Counted from the stretch's first letter, positions 42,783-54,541 are shown. The stretch is 64,000 nucleotides of DNA from Neisseria arctica (GCF_022870905.1 NZ_CP091510.1:992001-1056000), one strand, 5' to 3'. Notes: generated by a model not told the origin, from the sequence alone. Made by a program: numbers and translations.

Positions 42783-44576
42783 ATGAAAAATATCCGTAAT
42801 TTCTCAATTATTGCTCATATCGACCATGGTAAGTCTACTTTGGCAGACCGCTTTATCCAATATTGCGGCGGCTTGGATTTACGTGAAATGAGCACCCAGG
42901 TGCTGGATTCGATGGATATCGAAAAAGAGCGGGGCATTACCATTAAAGCGCAAACCGCAGCCTTAAATTATAAAGCACGTGACGGTCAAACCTATCAGCT
43001 TAATCTGATTGACACTCCCGGACACGTTGACTTTTCATACGAGGTATCCCGCTCCCTTTCTGCGTGCGAGGGTGCTTTATTGGTTGTAGATGCATCCCAA
43101 GGGGTAGAGGCGCAAACGGTTGCCAATTGCTATACCGCTATTGATTTGGGTGTGGAAGTGGTTCCTGTTTTAAATAAAATCGACTTACCGGCAGCCGATC
43201 CCGACCGTGTATCTCAGGAAATCGAAGATATTATCGGTATTGATGCTGTGGGCGCCGTAACCTGCTCGGCTAAGAGCGGTTTGGGCGTGGAGGACGTGCT
43301 TGAGGAAATCGTTAAAAAAGTTCCTCCTCCCGAAGGGGATGAAAATGCGCCGCTTCAAGCCATGATTATCGATTCTTGGTTTGATAACTATGTGGGTGTG
43401 GTGATGCTTATCCGCATTAAAAACGGTACGTTGAAACTAAAAGACAAAGTCCGTTTTATGAGCACGAAGGCGGAAACCCAAGTAGAACAATTGGGTATCT
43501 TTACACCTAAATCAGTGGCTAAATCGGAACTGAAGGCCGGCGAGGTGGGTTTTTTGATTACAGGTATCAAAGAGCTGGGTTCTGCCAAAGTGGGTGATAC
43601 TGTTACAGCCGTAGCCAATCCTGCGGCAGAACCGTTACCTGGTTTTCAGGAGGTACAATCACAAGTATTCGCGGGCTTGTATCCGGTGGAGAGCCACGAT
43701 TACGAAGCATTGCGCGATGCTTTGGAGAAACTCCAGCTTAACGATGCTTCGTTAAAATTCGAGCCTGAAGTTTCTCAGGCGTTGGGTTTCGGTTTCCGCT
43801 GCGGTTTCCTCGGCCTGCTGCATTTGGAAATTGTACAGGAGCGGTTGGAGCGTGAATTCGATATGGATTTGATTACTACCGCCCCTACGGTAGTCTATGA
43901 AGTATTGATGAAAAATGGTGAAAAAATCGAAGTGGAAAACCCTTCGAAGCTACCGGATATCGGCAGCATCGAAACGATTTTCGAGCCGGTAATCACTGCT
44001 ACTATTTTAGTTCCGCAAGAGTATGTCGGCAACGTGATGACGTTGTGCAACCAAAAGCGCGGCGTACAGGTAAATATGCAGTATTTGGGCCGTCAGGTAA
44101 TGCTGACTTACGATTTGCCGATGAACGAAGTGGTTATGGACTTTTTCGATAAGCTGAAATCTACTTCGCGCGGTTATGCTTCTTTGGATTACGAATTTAA
44201 AGAATTCCAGCCGTCTGATCTGATTAAGTTGGACATTATGGTGAACGGTGAAAAAGTAGATGCGCTGAGTTTAATTGTGCATCGCCAAAGTGCCGTACAT
44301 CGCGGCCGTGAGTTGGCGGCGAAAATGCGCGAGTTGATTCCGCGCCAAATGTTTGATATTGCCGTTCAGGCTGCCATCGGGAGCCAGATTATCGCCCGTG
44401 AAAACGTTAAAGCACTGCGTAAAAACGTATTGGCAAAATGTTACGGCGGTGACATTACGCGTAAGAAAAAACTGTTGGAGAAACAAAAGGCCGGTAAACG
44501 CCGTATGAAACAAGTTGGCAATGTGGAGATCCCGCAGTCCGCATTCTTAGCTATTTTACAGGTTGGGGATAAATAA
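42783..44576 (+). CDS. lepA: Elongation factor 4 (translational GTPase LepA)
   Basis: The 597-residue GTPase shows G1 [10 protein letters not shown]3 DTPGHVDF and G4 NKIDLP in the first 140 residues, then EF-G-like domains and the unique C-terminal domain ([14 protein letters not shown], and [13 protein letters not shown] at the end). It binds ribosomes and acts in initiation or back-translocation under stress. The length is normal. The lepB gene follows with no gap: its ATG comes right after the TAA. Confidence 0.96.
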   Translation: MKNIRNFSIIAHIDHGKSTLADRFIQYCGGLDLREMSTQVLDSMDIEKERGITIKAQTAALNYKARDGQTYQLNLIDTPGHVDFSYEVSRSLSACEGALLVVDASQGVEAQTVANCYTAIDLGVEVVPVLNKIDLPAADPDRVSQEIEDIIGIDAVGAVTCSAKSGLGVEDVLEEIVKKVPPPEGDENAPLQAMIIDSWFDNYVGVVMLIRIKNGTLKLKDKVRFMSTKAETQVEQLGIFTPKSVAKSELKAGEVGFLITGIKELGSAKVGDTVTAVANPAAEPLPGFQEVQSQVFAGLYPVESHDYEALRDALEKLQLNDASLKFEPEVSQALGFGFRCGFLGLLHLEIVQERLEREFDMDLITTAPTVVYEVLMKNGEKIEVENPSKLPDIGSIETIFEPVITATILVPQEYVGNVMTLCNQKRGVQVNMQYLGRQVMLTYDLPMNEVVMDFFDKLKSTSRGYASLDYEFKEFQPSDLIKLDIMVNGEKVDALSLIVHRQSAVHRGRELAAKMRELIPRQMFDIAVQAAIGSQIIARENVKALRKNVLAKCYGGDITRKKKLLEKQKAGKRRMKQVGNVEIPQSAFLAILQVGDK

Positions 44577-45560
44577 ATGATGAGTACGACATTGATCATG
44601 GCTGCCGTCGCCGCGTTTGTTGTGGGGTTGATTTTATTTTTCACCAGTAGCAAGCAACGTGAGGCGAACGGAGAATGGAGCGGTGCACTTCAGTGGGGTT
44701 ATTTGTTGATGATGGTGGGTGTGTTCGGCCTATTGTCATCAGTCATGAGTTTTACCGCCGTATTGCTGATTTTTGTGTTGTTCACCGGTATTATTTGGTT
44801 CGTACATAAGCGGCTGCAGCGTAATCCGAAGCATACCGACAGTAATCATTTTACCGATTATATGAGCGGTTTCTTTCCGATTATCCTGATTGTGTTTGTA
44901 TTGCGTACTTTCGTGGCTGAGCCGTTCCAAATTCCTTCTAGCTCCATGCGTCCGGGTTTGGTAGTGGGCGACTTTATTTTGGTAAACAAATTTTCTTACG
45001 GTATCCGCTTGCCGATTGCCAATAATGTTATTGTGCCGGTAGGTGATGTAGAGCGCGGTGATGTCGTAGTATTTAGTTACCCGGAAGATACTAAGATGAA
45101 CTACATCAAACGTGCGGTCGGTATACCTGGTGATGTAGTCGAATACAAAAATAAAGTTTTGAGTATTAATGGCCAAGCGGTTGAGGATAAGGTTATCGGA
45201 ACCCGCAGCTATGCAGAAAAAACCAGGCAGGGCATGGTAGAAATCAGTGCGGATGCTTTTCAAGAAAGCATTGGTAGCCATCAGTTTGAAATATTAAAGA
45301 TGGCTCAAGTACCAAGCTTTTTACCTCAAGGAGTACGTGAAGATTTTGCTTTCAGAAATCAGTGTGAGTATGCCGAAGATGGTTCGTGGTTCCGCTGTAC
45401 TGTGCCTGAAGGACATTACTTTATGTTGGGTGATAATCGGGACAATAGCGAGGATAGTCGTTATTGGGGATTTGTGAATGATAATTTGATTGTCGGTAAA
45501 GCATTTTTCATTTGGATGAATTTTGGTGATATGAGCCGTGTCGGTACCCGTATCGAATGA
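44577..45560 (+). CDS. lepB: Signal peptidase I
   Basis: The 327-residue inner-membrane protease removes signal peptides from exported proteins. Two N-terminal membrane segments occupy about 1-25 and 40-75. The catalytic Ser is in PSSSMRPG (Ser123) and the Lys in YIKRAVGIPGD (Lys178). The further boxes GDVVVF and GDNRDNSEDSRYWG are present. It is cotranscribed with lepA (ATG at +1 after the stop). A second ATG one codon later is possible. The frame is complete and typical in length. Confidence 0.96.
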   Translation: MMSTTLIMAAVAAFVVGLILFFTSSKQREANGEWSGALQWGYLLMMVGVFGLLSSVMSFTAVLLIFVLFTGIIWFVHKRLQRNPKHTDSNHFTDYMSGFFPIILIVFVLRTFVAEPFQIPSSSMRPGLVVGDFILVNKFSYGIRLPIANNVIVPVGDVERGDVVVFSYPEDTKMNYIKRAVGIPGDVVEYKNKVLSINGQAVEDKVIGTRSYAEKTRQGMVEISADAFQESIGSHQFEILKMAQVPSFLPQGVREDFAFRNQCEYAEDGSWFRCTVPEGHYFMLGDNRDNSEDSRYWGFVNDNLIVGKAFFIWMNFGDMSRVGTRIE

Positions 45561-45591
45561 TTTTCCAGATGAACTGATATTAATTAAGTAT

Positions 45592-45622
45592 GGCGGAGCG
45601 GCGATACCGTTCCGCTTTTTGC
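45592..45622 (+). terminator. Terminator after lepB
   Basis: GCGGAGCGG-cgata-CCGTTCCGC with one G-T pair, followed by TTTTTG. Confidence 0.75.
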
Positions 45623-45717
45623 GTTTATAACTGTCAAAATATTAACAATGGGATATTTTTGAAAAATTTTATTAATCAAATCATTTCAATTGGTTGGTAT
45701 TGGCTTCCTGTTTTATC

Positions 45718-45729
45718 AGGCCGTCTGAA
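45718..45729 (+). repeat. DUS in lepB-thiolase spacer
   Basis: A perfect AGGCCGTCTGAA. The rest of 45623-45901 is AT-rich and shows no gene. It should carry the thiolase promoter. Confidence 0.85.
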
Positions 45730-45901
45730 AAATATTGTTGAATACAGAAAAAGTTACAGAAACTTTTTCTGTCCACGTAGGAAGTATTTTTGAAAAATAG
45801 TGATGGTGCGATTGGCAAGGTAATGATTTATCCGTTATTGTATGGTTTATTTTTATGTTTGAAATCGGGTATTTACTCGAAATGATGATGAGGGAACGGC
45901 T

Positions 45902-47083
45902 ATGACGCATGTTGCTATTGTCGCTGCGAAACGTACGGCTGTCGGCAGTTTTCTGGGAAGCCTTCGCAATATCGGCGCGCCGGAGTTGGGAGCGGTAGTT
46001 ATTAAGGCGGTTTTGGATGAAGCAGGAATAGAACCGGCTTTGGTGGATCAAGTAATTATGGGAAATGTGCTAACTGCTGGTGTAGGGCAAAATCCGGCAA
46101 GGCAGGCTGCATTGGCAGCGGGCTTGCCGGTTGAAGTGCCGGCTGAAACCTTGAATGTCGTATGTGGTTCGGGCTTGCGGGCGGTACATTTGGCAGTACA
46201 GAGCATCGTTAGTGGAGAAGCGCAGATTGTTGTTGCCGGCGGCCAAGAGTCAATGTCGCTGGCGCCGCATTATTTAAACGGTTTGCGGGGCGGACAAAAA
46301 ATGGGTAACGGCACTTTGGTCGATAGCATGGTTTCAGACGGCCTTACCGATGCTTATCACGGTTATCATATGGGAATAACGGCTGAAAATATTGCCGAAA
46401 AATTAAATATCAGTCGTGAAGAGCAAGATAGTTTTGCGTTGGAATCCCAAAAGCGTGCGGCAGCTGCCCAGGCAGCCGGAAAATTTAAAGATGAGATTGT
46501 GCCTGTTTCAATACCGCAGCGCAAAGGAGAACCTTTATTATTTGAGGAAGATGAATATATCAAACCTGATGCTGATGCGGCTGCCATGGCAAAATTGCGC
46601 CCGGCATTTAAAAGTGATGGCACGGTAACGGCAGCTAATGCTTCTGGCTTGAATGATGGGGCAGCAGCGGTTTTATTGATGAGCGCCGAAAAAGTTAAGG
46701 AATTAGACATACGGCCCTTGGCTTGGATTAAGGCGTATGCCGCAACAGGAATTTCACCTGAAGTAATGGGTTTGGGGCCAGTAGCGGCAGTACGGAAAAC
46801 ATTAGAAAAAGCAGGTTGGCAGCTTGATGAGGTGGATTTAATTGAGGCAAACGAAGCATTTGCCGCGCAAGCTTTGGGTGTTGCCAGGGAGCTTGGCCTG
46901 AATCTTCGGAAAACTAATGTAAACGGTGGCGCGATTGCGATTGGTCATCCGATAGGTGCGTCGGGTTGCCGTATTTTAGTAACCTTGCTGCATGAAATGA
47001 AACGTCGTGATGCGCAAAAGGGTTTAGCTACCCTGTGTGTCGGTGGTGGAATGGGTATCGCTTTGGCGGTTGAACACCATTAA
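45902..47083 (+). CDS. Acetyl-CoA acetyltransferase (thiolase)
   Basis: The 393-residue enzyme joins two acetyl-CoA into acetoacetyl-CoA or runs in reverse. The acylated Cys is in [12 protein letters not shown] (about 89), the His in [14 protein letters not shown] (about 349), and the second Cys in LCVGGGMG (about 379), so the active site is complete. The preceding ATGATGATGAGGGAACGGCT gives a good ribosome-binding site. It stands alone, so its pathway (PHB, ketone-body or isoprenoid-type use) is not shown by context. A DUS lies within the gene (about 46333). It is followed by a strong terminator. Confidence 0.9.
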   Translation: MTHVAIVAAKRTAVGSFLGSLRNIGAPELGAVVIKAVLDEAGIEPALVDQVIMGNVLTAGVGQNPARQAALAAGLPVEVPAETLNVVCGSGLRAVHLAVQSIVSGEAQIVVAGGQESMSLAPHYLNGLRGGQKMGNGTLVDSMVSDGLTDAYHGYHMGITAENIAEKLNISREEQDSFALESQKRAAAAQAAGKFKDEIVPVSIPQRKGEPLLFEEDEYIKPDADAAAMAKLRPAFKSDGTVTAANASGLNDGAAAVLLMSAEKVKELDIRPLAWIKAYAATGISPEVMGLGPVAAVRKTLEKAGWQLDEVDLIEANEAFAAQALGVARELGLNLRKTNVNGGAIAIGHPIGASGCRILVTLLHEMKRRDAQKGLATLCVGGGMGIALAVEHH

Positions 47084-47102
47084 AGCATTGGATACTAGAA
47101 AT

Positions 47103-47140
47103 ACAAAAAACGGTTCTTTTTAAAGAACCGTTTTTTGTAT
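47103..47140. terminator. Bidirectional terminator between thiolase and aroA
   Basis: ACAAAAAACGGTTCTTT-ttaAAGAACCGTTTTTTGT, a nearly perfect hairpin with A- and T-runs between convergent genes. Confidence 0.9.
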
Positions 47141-47173
47141 ATATAGATTGTTGAATATGCCTAGTTATATTTT

Positions 47174-48469
47174 TCAGGCGGCGGTTAGTGAGTTGAATAC
47201 TTCGAAATAAGTGGGGAAGGTTTTGTGCGTGCACTTCGGATCATTAATGATGATCGGTACGCCTAAAAGTGATACTAAAGAAAAACACATAGCCATACGG
47301 TGGTCGTCATATGTATCGATTTCAGCATCGGCAACTAATTGTGCCGGTGGGATAATGTGGATGGCTTCAGGTTCTTCTGATACGGTAGCTCCGACTTTTC
47401 TCAATTCCGTAGCCATAGCCGTAATACGGTCGGTTTCTTTTACCCGCCAGCTTCCGATATTGCGTAATGTACAAGGTGCTCCGCTTGCCAGGGCAACAAT
47501 TGCCAAGGTCATTGCTGCATCGGGAATATGGTTAGCATCCAAATCGAAGGCTTTTACTGGGGTGTTGATAGGACGTGAAACTTCGATAAAATTATCCCCC
47601 CAATTAACAGTGGCGCCGATCTTTTCCAATTCGAGAGCAAAAGCTATGTCGCCTTGGATACTGTTTTTCCCTATCCCTGTTACACGTATTGGCGTACCGG
47701 ATATTAAGCCTGCGGCCAGAAAATACGAAGCACTGGAAGCGTCACCTTCTACATGTACAACATCCGGCGCATGGTAGCGGCTGTTGGCCGGAATTTTAAA
47801 ACGGCGATATTCTTGGTTCTCAATATGAATACCAAATTGAGCCATTAATTTTAAGGTAATATCAATATAAGGTTTGGAAATCAGCTCGCCTACCACCTCG
47901 ATTTCAAATGTTTCGCCCGTGAGCGGCAGAGCCATCAGAAGAGCGGTAAGAAATTGGCTGGATACATTGCCTTTAATCGGAATAATCCGGGTGCCGTTAT
48001 CTGAGCGCTCGTTAATTTGTAGCGGCGGATAGTTTTGATTACCTAAATAGCGGACATCTGCTCCGGCAATACGTAAAGCATCAACTAAGTCTCCGATTGG
48101 CCGTTCATGCATGCGCGGAACACCGTGCAAATGATAATCGCCGCCCAATATCGCCAATACGGCTGTTAACGGGCGGAATGCCGTGCCTGCATTACCTAGA
48201 AACAAATCAGCATTGCGGTTGGGGAATGAACCTCCGCAGCCGTGTATTTTCAGACGGCCTGCTTCTAAAAAATCGATTTTTACCCCTAATGCAGCCAGAG
48301 CCTCAAGCATTCGATCCGTATCATCTGATTTGAGTAGGGAGTGGATTTCACAAATATTATCGGATAGTGCCGCTAATAATAAAGTCCGGTTGCTGATACT
48401 TTTCGAGCCGGGAAGTGCAACGGTAGAAGGTTTTAAGATGGCGGCAGGCAGGTGGATGCATTCGGTCAT
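47174..48469 (-). CDS. aroA: 3-phosphoshikimate 1-carboxyvinyltransferase (EPSP synthase)
   Basis: The 431-residue enzyme joins PEP and shikimate-3-phosphate in the pathway to aromatic amino acids. It shows [18 protein letters not shown] (substrate-binding Lys, Ser and Arg), [13 protein letters not shown] (PEP site Gly and Arg) and [12 protein letters not shown] near the end. The length is normal for the class I enzymes. The internal sequence includes an AG-DUS (about 48249). It is divergent from cmk across a 106-base spacer. Confidence 0.95.
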   Translation of the reverse strand: MTECIHLPAAILKPSTVALPGSKSISNRTLLLAALSDNICEIHSLLKSDDTDRMLEALAALGVKIDFLEAGRLKIHGCGGSFPNRNADLFLGNAGTAFRPLTAVLAILGGDYHLHGVPRMHERPIGDLVDALRIAGADVRYLGNQNYPPLQINERSDNGTRIIPIKGNVSSQFLTALLMALPLTGETFEIEVVGELISKPYIDITLKLMAQFGIHIENQEYRRFKIPANSRYHAPDVVHVEGDASSASYFLAAGLISGTPIRVTGIGKNSIQGDIAFALELEKIGATVNWGDNFIEVSRPINTPVKAFDLDANHIPDAAMTLAIVALASGAPCTLRNIGSWRVKETDRITAMATELRKVGATVSEEPEAIHIIPPAQLVADAEIDTYDDHRMAMCFSLVSLLGVPIIINDPKCTHKTFPTYFEVFNSLTAA

Positions 48470-48575
48470 AGCAGCTTTCTAAATCGGTAAAATTTAAGAA
48501 AATACGAAGATGGAGCAAATAGTGTAATTTTGTTATTATGCCAAGAATTGTGCCAATAGAATATAGAGAAACTGC

Positions 48576-49235
48576 ATGGATTTAATTCAAAACGTTATCG
48601 CCATCGATGGCCCCAGTGCTTCAGGCAAAGGAACTGTTGCTTCGCGTGTGGCAGCTGCTCTCGGGTTCGATTATTTGGATTCGGGTGCACTATATCGTTT
48701 GACGGCATTATATGCTCAAAAGAAAAACGTAGATTGGAATGATGCCGAAGAAGTAGCAAAGCTGGCTAAAGACTTACCGATAGAATTTGATGGGCAAATT
48801 GTGAGACTGGCGGGTGAAGATGTTTCTAAGGCAATCCGCCTTGAAAATATCGGTATGGGTGCATCGGCAGTTGCTTCGTTGCCGCCTGTGCGAGAGGCTT
48901 TGCTTCAGCGCCAACGTGATTTTCTTACTGAAAAAGGTTTGGTAGGCGATGGCCGTGATATGGGTTCGGTTATTTTTCCAAATGCAGTATTGAAAATTTT
49001 TCTGACGGCTAGTCCCCAAGTTAGAGCCGAGCGTCGGGCGAAACAATTGGGGCTGCCTATTTCTGGTTCGGATTTTGACCGTATTCTATCTGATATAGAG
49101 GCGCGGGACGAGGCCGACCGCCGACGTCCGGTAGCACCATTGGTGCAGTTGCCGGATGCTAAACTTTTGGATACATCAAATTTGACTATTGAAGAGTCTG
49201 TAAAAAAAGTACTTGATTGGTATGGTGAAAAATAA
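48576..49235 (+). CDS. cmk: Cytidylate kinase
   Basis: The 219-residue kinase phosphorylates CMP and dCMP. It has the P-loop IDGPSASGKGT at 10-20, LDSGALYR, and the GRDMGSVIFPNA and DEADRRRPVAPL parts of the family. The length matches bacterial Cmk. It precedes rpsA by about 160 bases, the classical cmk-rpsA-ihfB order, though a DUS hairpin stands between and may separate the transcripts. Confidence 0.95.
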   Translation: MDLIQNVIAIDGPSASGKGTVASRVAAALGFDYLDSGALYRLTALYAQKKNVDWNDAEEVAKLAKDLPIEFDGQIVRLAGEDVSKAIRLENIGMGASAVASLPPVREALLQRQRDFLTEKGLVGDGRDMGSVIFPNAVLKIFLTASPQVRAERRAKQLGLPISGSDFDRILSDIEARDEADRRRPVAPLVQLPDAKLLDTSNLTIEESVKKVLDWYGEK

Positions 49236-49263
49236 AAATTAATGTATAATTTACCGTTATCCG

Positions 49264-49303
49264 TTCAGACGGCCTTAATTTGTTTCGCAAGGCCGTCTGA
49301 AAA
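49264..49303. terminator. Inverted AG-DUS pair between cmk and rpsA
   Basis: TTCAGACGGCCTT and AAGGCCGTCTGAA are separated by 12 bases. There is no clean T-run, so termination is possible but not certain. Confidence 0.65.
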
Positions 49304-49395
49304 GCTTTAAGAAGTACCGTTTGCTGCGCCAAGGGCGGTAAACGTCCGTTAAACCAACCCCCGCACGCCTTGGCAGTGTATTGAAAAGAGATATT

Positions 49396-51081
49396 ATGAC
49401 TATGGAAAATTTTGCCCAGTTATTGGAAGAAAGCTTTACCCTTCAAGAGATGAATCCCGGTGAAGTGATTACTGCCGAAGTGGTGGCAATCGACAACAAC
49501 TTCGTTACCGTAAATGCCGGTTTGAAATCAGAATCTCTGATTGACGTAAGCGAATTCAAAAACGCTCAGGGCGAGATTGAAGTTAAAGTTGGTGACTTCG
49601 TTACAGTAACCATCGAGTCTGTTGAAAACGGCTTCGGTGAAACCAAACTGTCACGCGAAAAAGCCAAACGTGCCGCTGATTGGATTGCGCTGGAAGAGGC
49701 CATGGAAAACGGCGACATTCTGTCTGGTGTTATCAACGGCAAAGTTAAAGGTGGCTTGACCGTTATGATCAATAGCATCCGCGCATTCCTGCCGGGTTCT
49801 TTGGTTGACGTGCGCCCCGTAAAAGATACTTCACACTTTGAAGGCAAAGAAATCGAATTCAAAGTTATCAAATTGGATAAAAAACGTAACAACGTGGTTG
49901 TATCGCGTCGCGCCGTTTTGGAAGCTACTTTGGGTGAAGAGCGTAAAGCCTTGCTGGAAAACCTGCAAGAAGGTTCAGTGGTTAAAGGTATTGTTAAAAA
50001 TATTACCGATTACGGTGCATTCGTTGATTTGGGCGGCATTGACGGCTTGCTCCACATTACTGACTTGGCATGGCGCCGCGTGAAACATCCGAGCGAAGTT
50101 TTGGAAGTCGGCCAAGAAGTAGAAGCCAAAGTTCTGAAGTTCGATCAAGAAAAACAACGCGTATCTTTGGGTATGAAACAATTGGGCGAAGATCCTTGGA
50201 ATGGCTTGGCTCGCCGTTACCCGCAAGCTACCCGCCTGTTTGGTAAAGTGTCCAACTTGACCGACTATGGTGCATTCGTTGAAATCGAACAAGGTATCGA
50301 AGGTTTGGTACACGTTTCGGAAATGGATTGGACCAACAAAAACGTACATCCGAGCAAAGTGGTTCAGCTGGGTGATGAAGTAGAAGTGATGATTCTTGAG
50401 ATCGATGAAGACCGCCGCCGTATTAGCTTGGGTATGAAACAGTGCCAAGCTAATCCGTGGGAAGATTTCGCCGAGAATCATAATAAAGGCGATAAAATTT
50501 CAGGCGCCGTTAAATCTATTACTGACTTCGGCGTATTTGTAGGCTTGCCTGGTGGTATCGACGGCTTGGTTCACCTTTCTGATTTGTCTTGGACCGAAGC
50601 CGGTGAAGAAGCTGTTCGCAAGTACAAAAAAGGCGAGGAAGTTGAAGCCGTTGTATTGGCTATCGATGTCGAAAAAGAGCGTATTTCTTTGGGCATCAAG
50701 CAGTTGGAAGGCGATCCCTTCAGTAACTTTATCAGCGTAAATGATAAAGGTGCTTTGGTAAAAGGTACTGTTAAATCAATCGATGCCAAAGGTGCGGTTA
50801 TCGCTTTGTCTGATGAGGTAGAGGGTTACCTACCTGCTGCCGAATGGTCTAGTGAGCGCGTTGAAGATTTACGCAATGTGCTGAAAGAGGGCGATGAAGT
50901 AGAAGCCGTTGTGGCAACCGTTGATCGCAAAAACCGCAGCATCCGTCTGTCTGTAAAAGCCAAAGATGCTAAAGAAAACCGTGACGCTCTGAATTCGGTA
51001 AATTCTGCAGCTACAGCCAACGCTGGTACAACCAGCTTGGGTGATCTGCTGAAAGCCAAATTATCAGGCGAGCAAGAGTAA
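49396..51081 (+). CDS. rpsA: 30S ribosomal protein S1
   Basis: I start at ATG 49396 ([10 protein letters not shown]) over the TTG at 49381, giving 561 residues as is usual in Neisseria. Six S1 RNA-binding repeats follow one another, seen in strand patterns such as [21 protein letters not shown] and [22 protein letters not shown] (in part, DYGAFV). It binds mRNA leaders and helps to load them on the 30S subunit. ihfB follows nine bases after the stop. Confidence 0.96.
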   Translation: MTMENFAQLLEESFTLQEMNPGEVITAEVVAIDNNFVTVNAGLKSESLIDVSEFKNAQGEIEVKVGDFVTVTIESVENGFGETKLSREKAKRAADWIALEEAMENGDILSGVINGKVKGGLTVMINSIRAFLPGSLVDVRPVKDTSHFEGKEIEFKVIKLDKKRNNVVVSRRAVLEATLGEERKALLENLQEGSVVKGIVKNITDYGAFVDLGGIDGLLHITDLAWRRVKHPSEVLEVGQEVEAKVLKFDQEKQRVSLGMKQLGEDPWNGLARRYPQATRLFGKVSNLTDYGAFVEIEQGIEGLVHVSEMDWTNKNVHPSKVVQLGDEVEVMILEIDEDRRRISLGMKQCQANPWEDFAENHNKGDKISGAVKSITDFGVFVGLPGGIDGLVHLSDLSWTEAGEEAVRKYKKGEEVEAVVLAIDVEKERISLGIKQLEGDPFSNFISVNDKGALVKGTVKSIDAKGAVIALSDEVEGYLPAAEWSSERVEDLRNVLKEGDEVEAVVATVDRKNRSIRLSVKAKDAKENRDALNSVNSAATANAGTTSLGDLLKAKLSGEQE

Positions 51082-51090
51082 GGTGCGGTA

Positions 51091-51399
51091 ATGACCAAAT
51101 CCGAGCTTATGGTTCGCTTGGCTGAAGTATTTGCCGAGAAGAATGGTAATCAATTGGTGGCTAAAGATGTTGAATACAGCGTAAAGGTTTTAGTGGATAC
51201 TATGACCCGTTCGCTGGCAAAAGGCCAACGTATTGAAATCCGTGGATTCGGAAGCTTCGACCTTAATCATCGTCCGGCACGTGTAGGACGTAACCCGAAA
51301 ACAGGTGAAAAAGTGGAGGTGCCCGAGAAGTATGTGCCCCATTTCAAACCTGGTAAGGAATTGCGTGAACGCGTAGATCAGGCATTTTTAGGTAAGTAA
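51091..51399 (+). CDS. ihfB: Integration host factor subunit beta
   Basis: This 102-residue DNA-bending protein of the HU/IHF family has the signature [21 protein letters not shown] in shortened form ([20 protein letters not shown]). The Pro in the beta arm that intercalates into DNA is present. The rpsA-ihfB order identifies it as the beta subunit. With IhfA it makes the heterodimer used in transcription, replication and phage integration. A hairpin terminator follows. Confidence 0.93.
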   Translation: MTKSELMVRLAEVFAEKNGNQLVAKDVEYSVKVLVDTMTRSLAKGQRIEIRGFGSFDLNHRPARVGRNPKTGEKVEVPEKYVPHFKPGKELRERVDQAFLGK

Positions 51400-51413
51400 G
51401 AAATTTGTAATAT

Positions 51414-51440
51414 AAACGCCGCAGTAATGCGGCGTTTTTG
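51414..51440 (+). terminator. Terminator after ihfB
   Basis: AAACGCCGCA-gtaa-TGCGGCGTTTTTG. Confidence 0.9.
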
Positions 51441-51508
51441 TATTGCGAAAATTTTATTAAAAAGAGAGTAATTCTTCATTGTTGAAAAAATAGTAAGCAA
51501 TAGACTTC

Positions 51509-51520
51509 ATGCCGTCTGAA
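51509..51520 (+). repeat. AT-DUS upstream of zapE
   Basis: A perfect ATGCCGTCTGAA, unpaired, in the zapE promoter region. Confidence 0.85.
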
Positions 51521-51554
51521 ATACTTTATAATGACCATTTGATTTTTGTAACGA

Positions 51555-52742
51555 ATGGTTGATATGAATAATAATGAAAACCGTTTTACCCCACCGGATT
51601 TTGTCAATCACAGTCCGTTGACTTGGTACCAATCTGCTTCGGAACAACCTGCTTTTATCAAAGATGCAGCTCAAGCCAAAGCTATAGAACACCTGGATAA
51701 ATTGTGGACTGAGCTTATGCTTTTCAAGCGTAAGCGCAACCGTTTCTTAGGACGGAGTTTACGTTCTCCACAATTGCCTAAAGGCCTTTATTTTTACGGA
51801 GGCGTAGGGCGCGGTAAAAGTTTCTTAATGGATGTTTTTTATGGCTGCCTACCGTATCGGCGTAAGCGGCGAGTTCATTTTCATGCTTTTATGGCAGAAG
51901 TTCACCAGCGTATGAAGGTGTTAAAAAGCGAGCCTAATCCTTTGAAGGCGGTGGCAAAGGAAATCGCACGAGAAACCCGAGTATTGTGTTTTGATGAATT
52001 CCATGTTAGCGATATCGCTGATGCTATGATCTTGGGCCGTTTGCTAGAGAATTTATTTGATGAGGGGGTAGTGTTGGTTGCTACTTCAAACTATGCACCT
52101 TCGGAATTATATCCTCAGGGGCAAAATCGCAGTAGTTTCTTGCCAACAATCGCTCTGTTGGAGGAAAAACTAACTGTGCTAAATGTGGATGGGGGTGAAG
52201 ATTACCGCTTACGTACTTTAAGACCTGCAGAGGTATTTTATGTGCCGGCTTCATTGGAGACGGAGCAAAAGCTGGCTGAGCTTTTTAAAGGTGTAAGCGG
52301 CGGAGTAAGTAAAAAACCTCATGTCGTGACCATACTTGATCGGGATATCATGTGTAATGCGCGTAGTGAAAAAGCCATTTGGTTTGACTTTCGTGCATTA
52401 TGTTTCGGTCCTCGTTCTCAGGCTGATTATCTGTATCTGGCCGAGAATTACGAAATGGTATTTTTGTCTGGTATTGAGAAAATGGATGAATCCCAGCGTG
52501 CGGAAGCTCGCCGTCTTACTTGGCTTATCGATGTCTTATACGATTTTCGAGTAAAACTGTGTGCAACCAGCGAGGTGGCTGCCGAAGAAATTTATGTTGA
52601 AGGTGATTTTGCTAATGAATTTGTGCGTACGGTTAGCCGGATTGTGGAAATGCAGTCGCAAGAGTATTTGTCTTTACCGCACCTTACGTTGGGAATGGAT
52701 AAAAAATCTGCAAACAACTCACAAAAAATACAGAAATCTTGA
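51555..52742 (+). CDS. zapE: Cell division ATPase ZapE (AFG1-like)
   Basis: The 395-residue protein is an AAA-type ATPase of the AFG1 family: Walker A GGVGRGKS near 86-93, Walker B VLCFDEFHVSD near 142-152 and the sensor ATSNYAPSELYPQG. ZapE acts with FtsZ at the division ring in E. coli. The start may be ATG 51555 or three codons later at 51564, as neither has a clear ribosome-binding site. The last 15 residues are hydrophilic and variable. Confidence 0.88.
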   Translation: MVDMNNNENRFTPPDFVNHSPLTWYQSASEQPAFIKDAAQAKAIEHLDKLWTELMLFKRKRNRFLGRSLRSPQLPKGLYFYGGVGRGKSFLMDVFYGCLPYRRKRRVHFHAFMAEVHQRMKVLKSEPNPLKAVAKEIARETRVLCFDEFHVSDIADAMILGRLLENLFDEGVVLVATSNYAPSELYPQGQNRSSFLPTIALLEEKLTVLNVDGGEDYRLRTLRPAEVFYVPASLETEQKLAELFKGVSGGVSKKPHVVTILDRDIMCNARSEKAIWFDFRALCFGPRSQADYLYLAENYEMVFLSGIEKMDESQRAEARRLTWLIDVLYDFRVKLCATSEVAAEEIYVEGDFANEFVRTVSRIVEMQSQEYLSLPHLTLGMDKKSANNSQKIQKS

Positions 52743-52796
52743 TAGAATACAGCGCCGTATTAATTAATAGTCATATTTTATTTGAGGAGTAGGTAA

Positions 52797-53222
52797 ATGG
52801 CGATTGAACGTACCATTTCGATTATCAAACCCGATGCAGTAGCGAAGAATGTTATCGGTCAGATTTACAGCCGTTTTGAAGAGAATGGCTTGTGTGTTGT
52901 TGCTGCAAAAATGAAACACTTAAGTGAAAAAGAAGCTCAAGCTTTCTATGCCGTACACAAAGAGCGCCCCTTCTTTAATGACTTGGTTGCTTTCATGACT
53001 AGTGGTCCGGTTATGATTCAAGTGCTTGAAGGTGAAAATGCTGTTGCTAAAAATCGTGAATTGATGGGTGCAACCAACCCGAAAGAAGCTGCTGCCGGTA
53101 CTATTCGTGCTGATTTTGCAGAGTCAATCGATGCGAATGCCGTTCACGGCTCAGACAGTTTGGAGAATGCAGCTATTGAAATCGCTTACTTCTTCAGCCA
53201 AAGTGAGATTTGTGCACGCTAA
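52797..53222 (+). CDS. ndk: Nucleoside diphosphate kinase
   Basis: The 141-residue enzyme evens out NTP pools by phosphate transfer. The phosphorylated His is His117 in NAVHGSDS, and the N-terminal [12 protein letters not shown] is canonical. The ATG follows GAGGAGTAGGTAA. The length is normal. It ends in a strong palindromic terminator. Confidence 0.96.
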   Translation: MAIERTISIIKPDAVAKNVIGQIYSRFEENGLCVVAAKMKHLSEKEAQAFYAVHKERPFFNDLVAFMTSGPVMIQVLEGENAVAKNRELMGATNPKEAAAGTIRADFAESIDANAVHGSDSLENAAIEIAYFFSQSEICAR

Positions 53223-53242
53223 ATGCTCTTAAATATCTTGCA

Positions 53243-53282
53243 AGGCTGTCTTGATTTAATCAAGACAGCCTGAAGGTTTTTA
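53243..53282 (+). terminator. Terminator after ndk
   Basis: AGGCTGTCTTGAT-tt-AATCAAGACAGCCT followed by TTTTTAA. It is not a DUS, although it starts AGGCTGTCT. Confidence 0.85.
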
Positions 53283-53455
53283 AATTAAAGCCATTTTGCT
53301 TCTTTGTTGGTGTTTTCTTGTGAATTCAGTACAATGCGGTGAGGTGGTGTTTAATCTGAATACCTGCTTTTAGTCAAGCGGTCGGGTATTTTCGATATAT
53401 TGAATATTTCAATATTTACCCTGACTGATATGGCGAGAATTATTACAAGAATTAC

Positions 53456-54541
53456 ATGAAAACCAATCTCCTGAATTTTGATTTAAACGGTCTGACAGAA
53501 CACTTCTCTCAAATGGGAGAGAAGCCTTTTCGTGCTAAACAGGTTATGCGTTGGATGCATCAATCGGGTGCATCTGATTTTGATGAGATGACTGATTTGG
53601 CAAAATCTCTGCGTACCAAGTTAAATGCGGAAGCTTGTATTCAAGTGCCTGAGTTAATGATGTCACAAGAATCTTCAGACGGCACGCGCAAATGGTTGCT
53701 GGATGTGGGCACAGGAAATGGCGTAGAAACGGTATTTATCCCGGAGGCCGAGCGCGGCACTTTATGTATCTCCTCTCAGGTAGGTTGTGCATTGGAATGT
53801 ACATTCTGTTCGACGGGCCGCCAAGGTTTTAACCGTAACCTGACAGCTTCTGAAATTATCGGTCAGCTTTGGTGGGCCAATAAGGCTATGGGGGTTACTC
53901 CAAAAAATGAACGTGTAATTTCTAATGTTGTCATGATGGGGATGGGTGAGCCGTTGGCAAATTTTGATAACGTTGTTACCGCATTAAGCATTATGTTAGA
54001 TGACCATGGTTACGGGCTTTCACGCCGTAGGGTAACGGTTTCCACTTCAGGCATGGTGCCTCAGATGGATCGTCTGAAAGAAGTGATGCCGGTAGCCTTA
54101 GCTGTATCTCTGCATGCTTCTAACGATGCTGTACGTGATACTATTGTTCCACTAAATAAAAAATACCCTTTAAAAGAATTGATGGCAGCTTGCCAACGGT
54201 ATTTGGTAAAAGCTCCCCGTGACTTTATTACATTTGAATATGTTATGCTTGACGGGGTAAATGACTTGGCTAAGCATGCTTATGAGTTGATTGATTTGGT
54301 TAAAGATGTACCGTGTAAATTTAATCTAATTCCTTTTAATCCATTTCCTAATTCGGGTTATGAACGCTCCAGTAATGAGAATATCCGGATTTTTAAAGAT
54401 ATATTGCAGCAAGCAGGTTTTGTGGTGACGGTACGTAAAACACGTGGAGATGATATTGATGCCGCTTGTGGTCAGTTGGCTGGCCAAGTGCAGGATAAAA
54501 CCCGCAGGCAGCAGAAATGGCAGCAGTTGATTGTAGATTAA
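53456..54541 (+). CDS. rlmN: 23S rRNA/tRNA adenine C2-methyltransferase (radical SAM)
   Basis: The 361-residue enzyme has the radical SAM cluster motif CALECTFCS (Cys111, 115, 118) and the C-terminal Cys in [12 protein letters not shown] that carries the methyl in catalysis. It methylates A2503 of 23S rRNA and A37 of several tRNAs. The length and motifs are complete. It is followed 13 bases later by pilW, as in other Neisseria. A DUS-like core lies inside the gene (about 53674). Confidence 0.95.
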   Translation: MKTNLLNFDLNGLTEHFSQMGEKPFRAKQVMRWMHQSGASDFDEMTDLAKSLRTKLNAEACIQVPELMMSQESSDGTRKWLLDVGTGNGVETVFIPEAERGTLCISSQVGCALECTFCSTGRQGFNRNLTASEIIGQLWWANKAMGVTPKNERVISNVVMMGMGEPLANFDNVVTALSIMLDDHGYGLSRRRVTVSTSGMVPQMDRLKEVMPVALAVSLHASNDAVRDTIVPLNKKYPLKELMAACQRYLVKAPRDFITFEYVMLDGVNDLAKHAYELIDLVKDVPCKFNLIPFNPFPNSGYERSSNENIRIFKDILQQAGFVVTVRKTRGDDIDAACGQLAGQVQDKTRRQQKWQQLIVD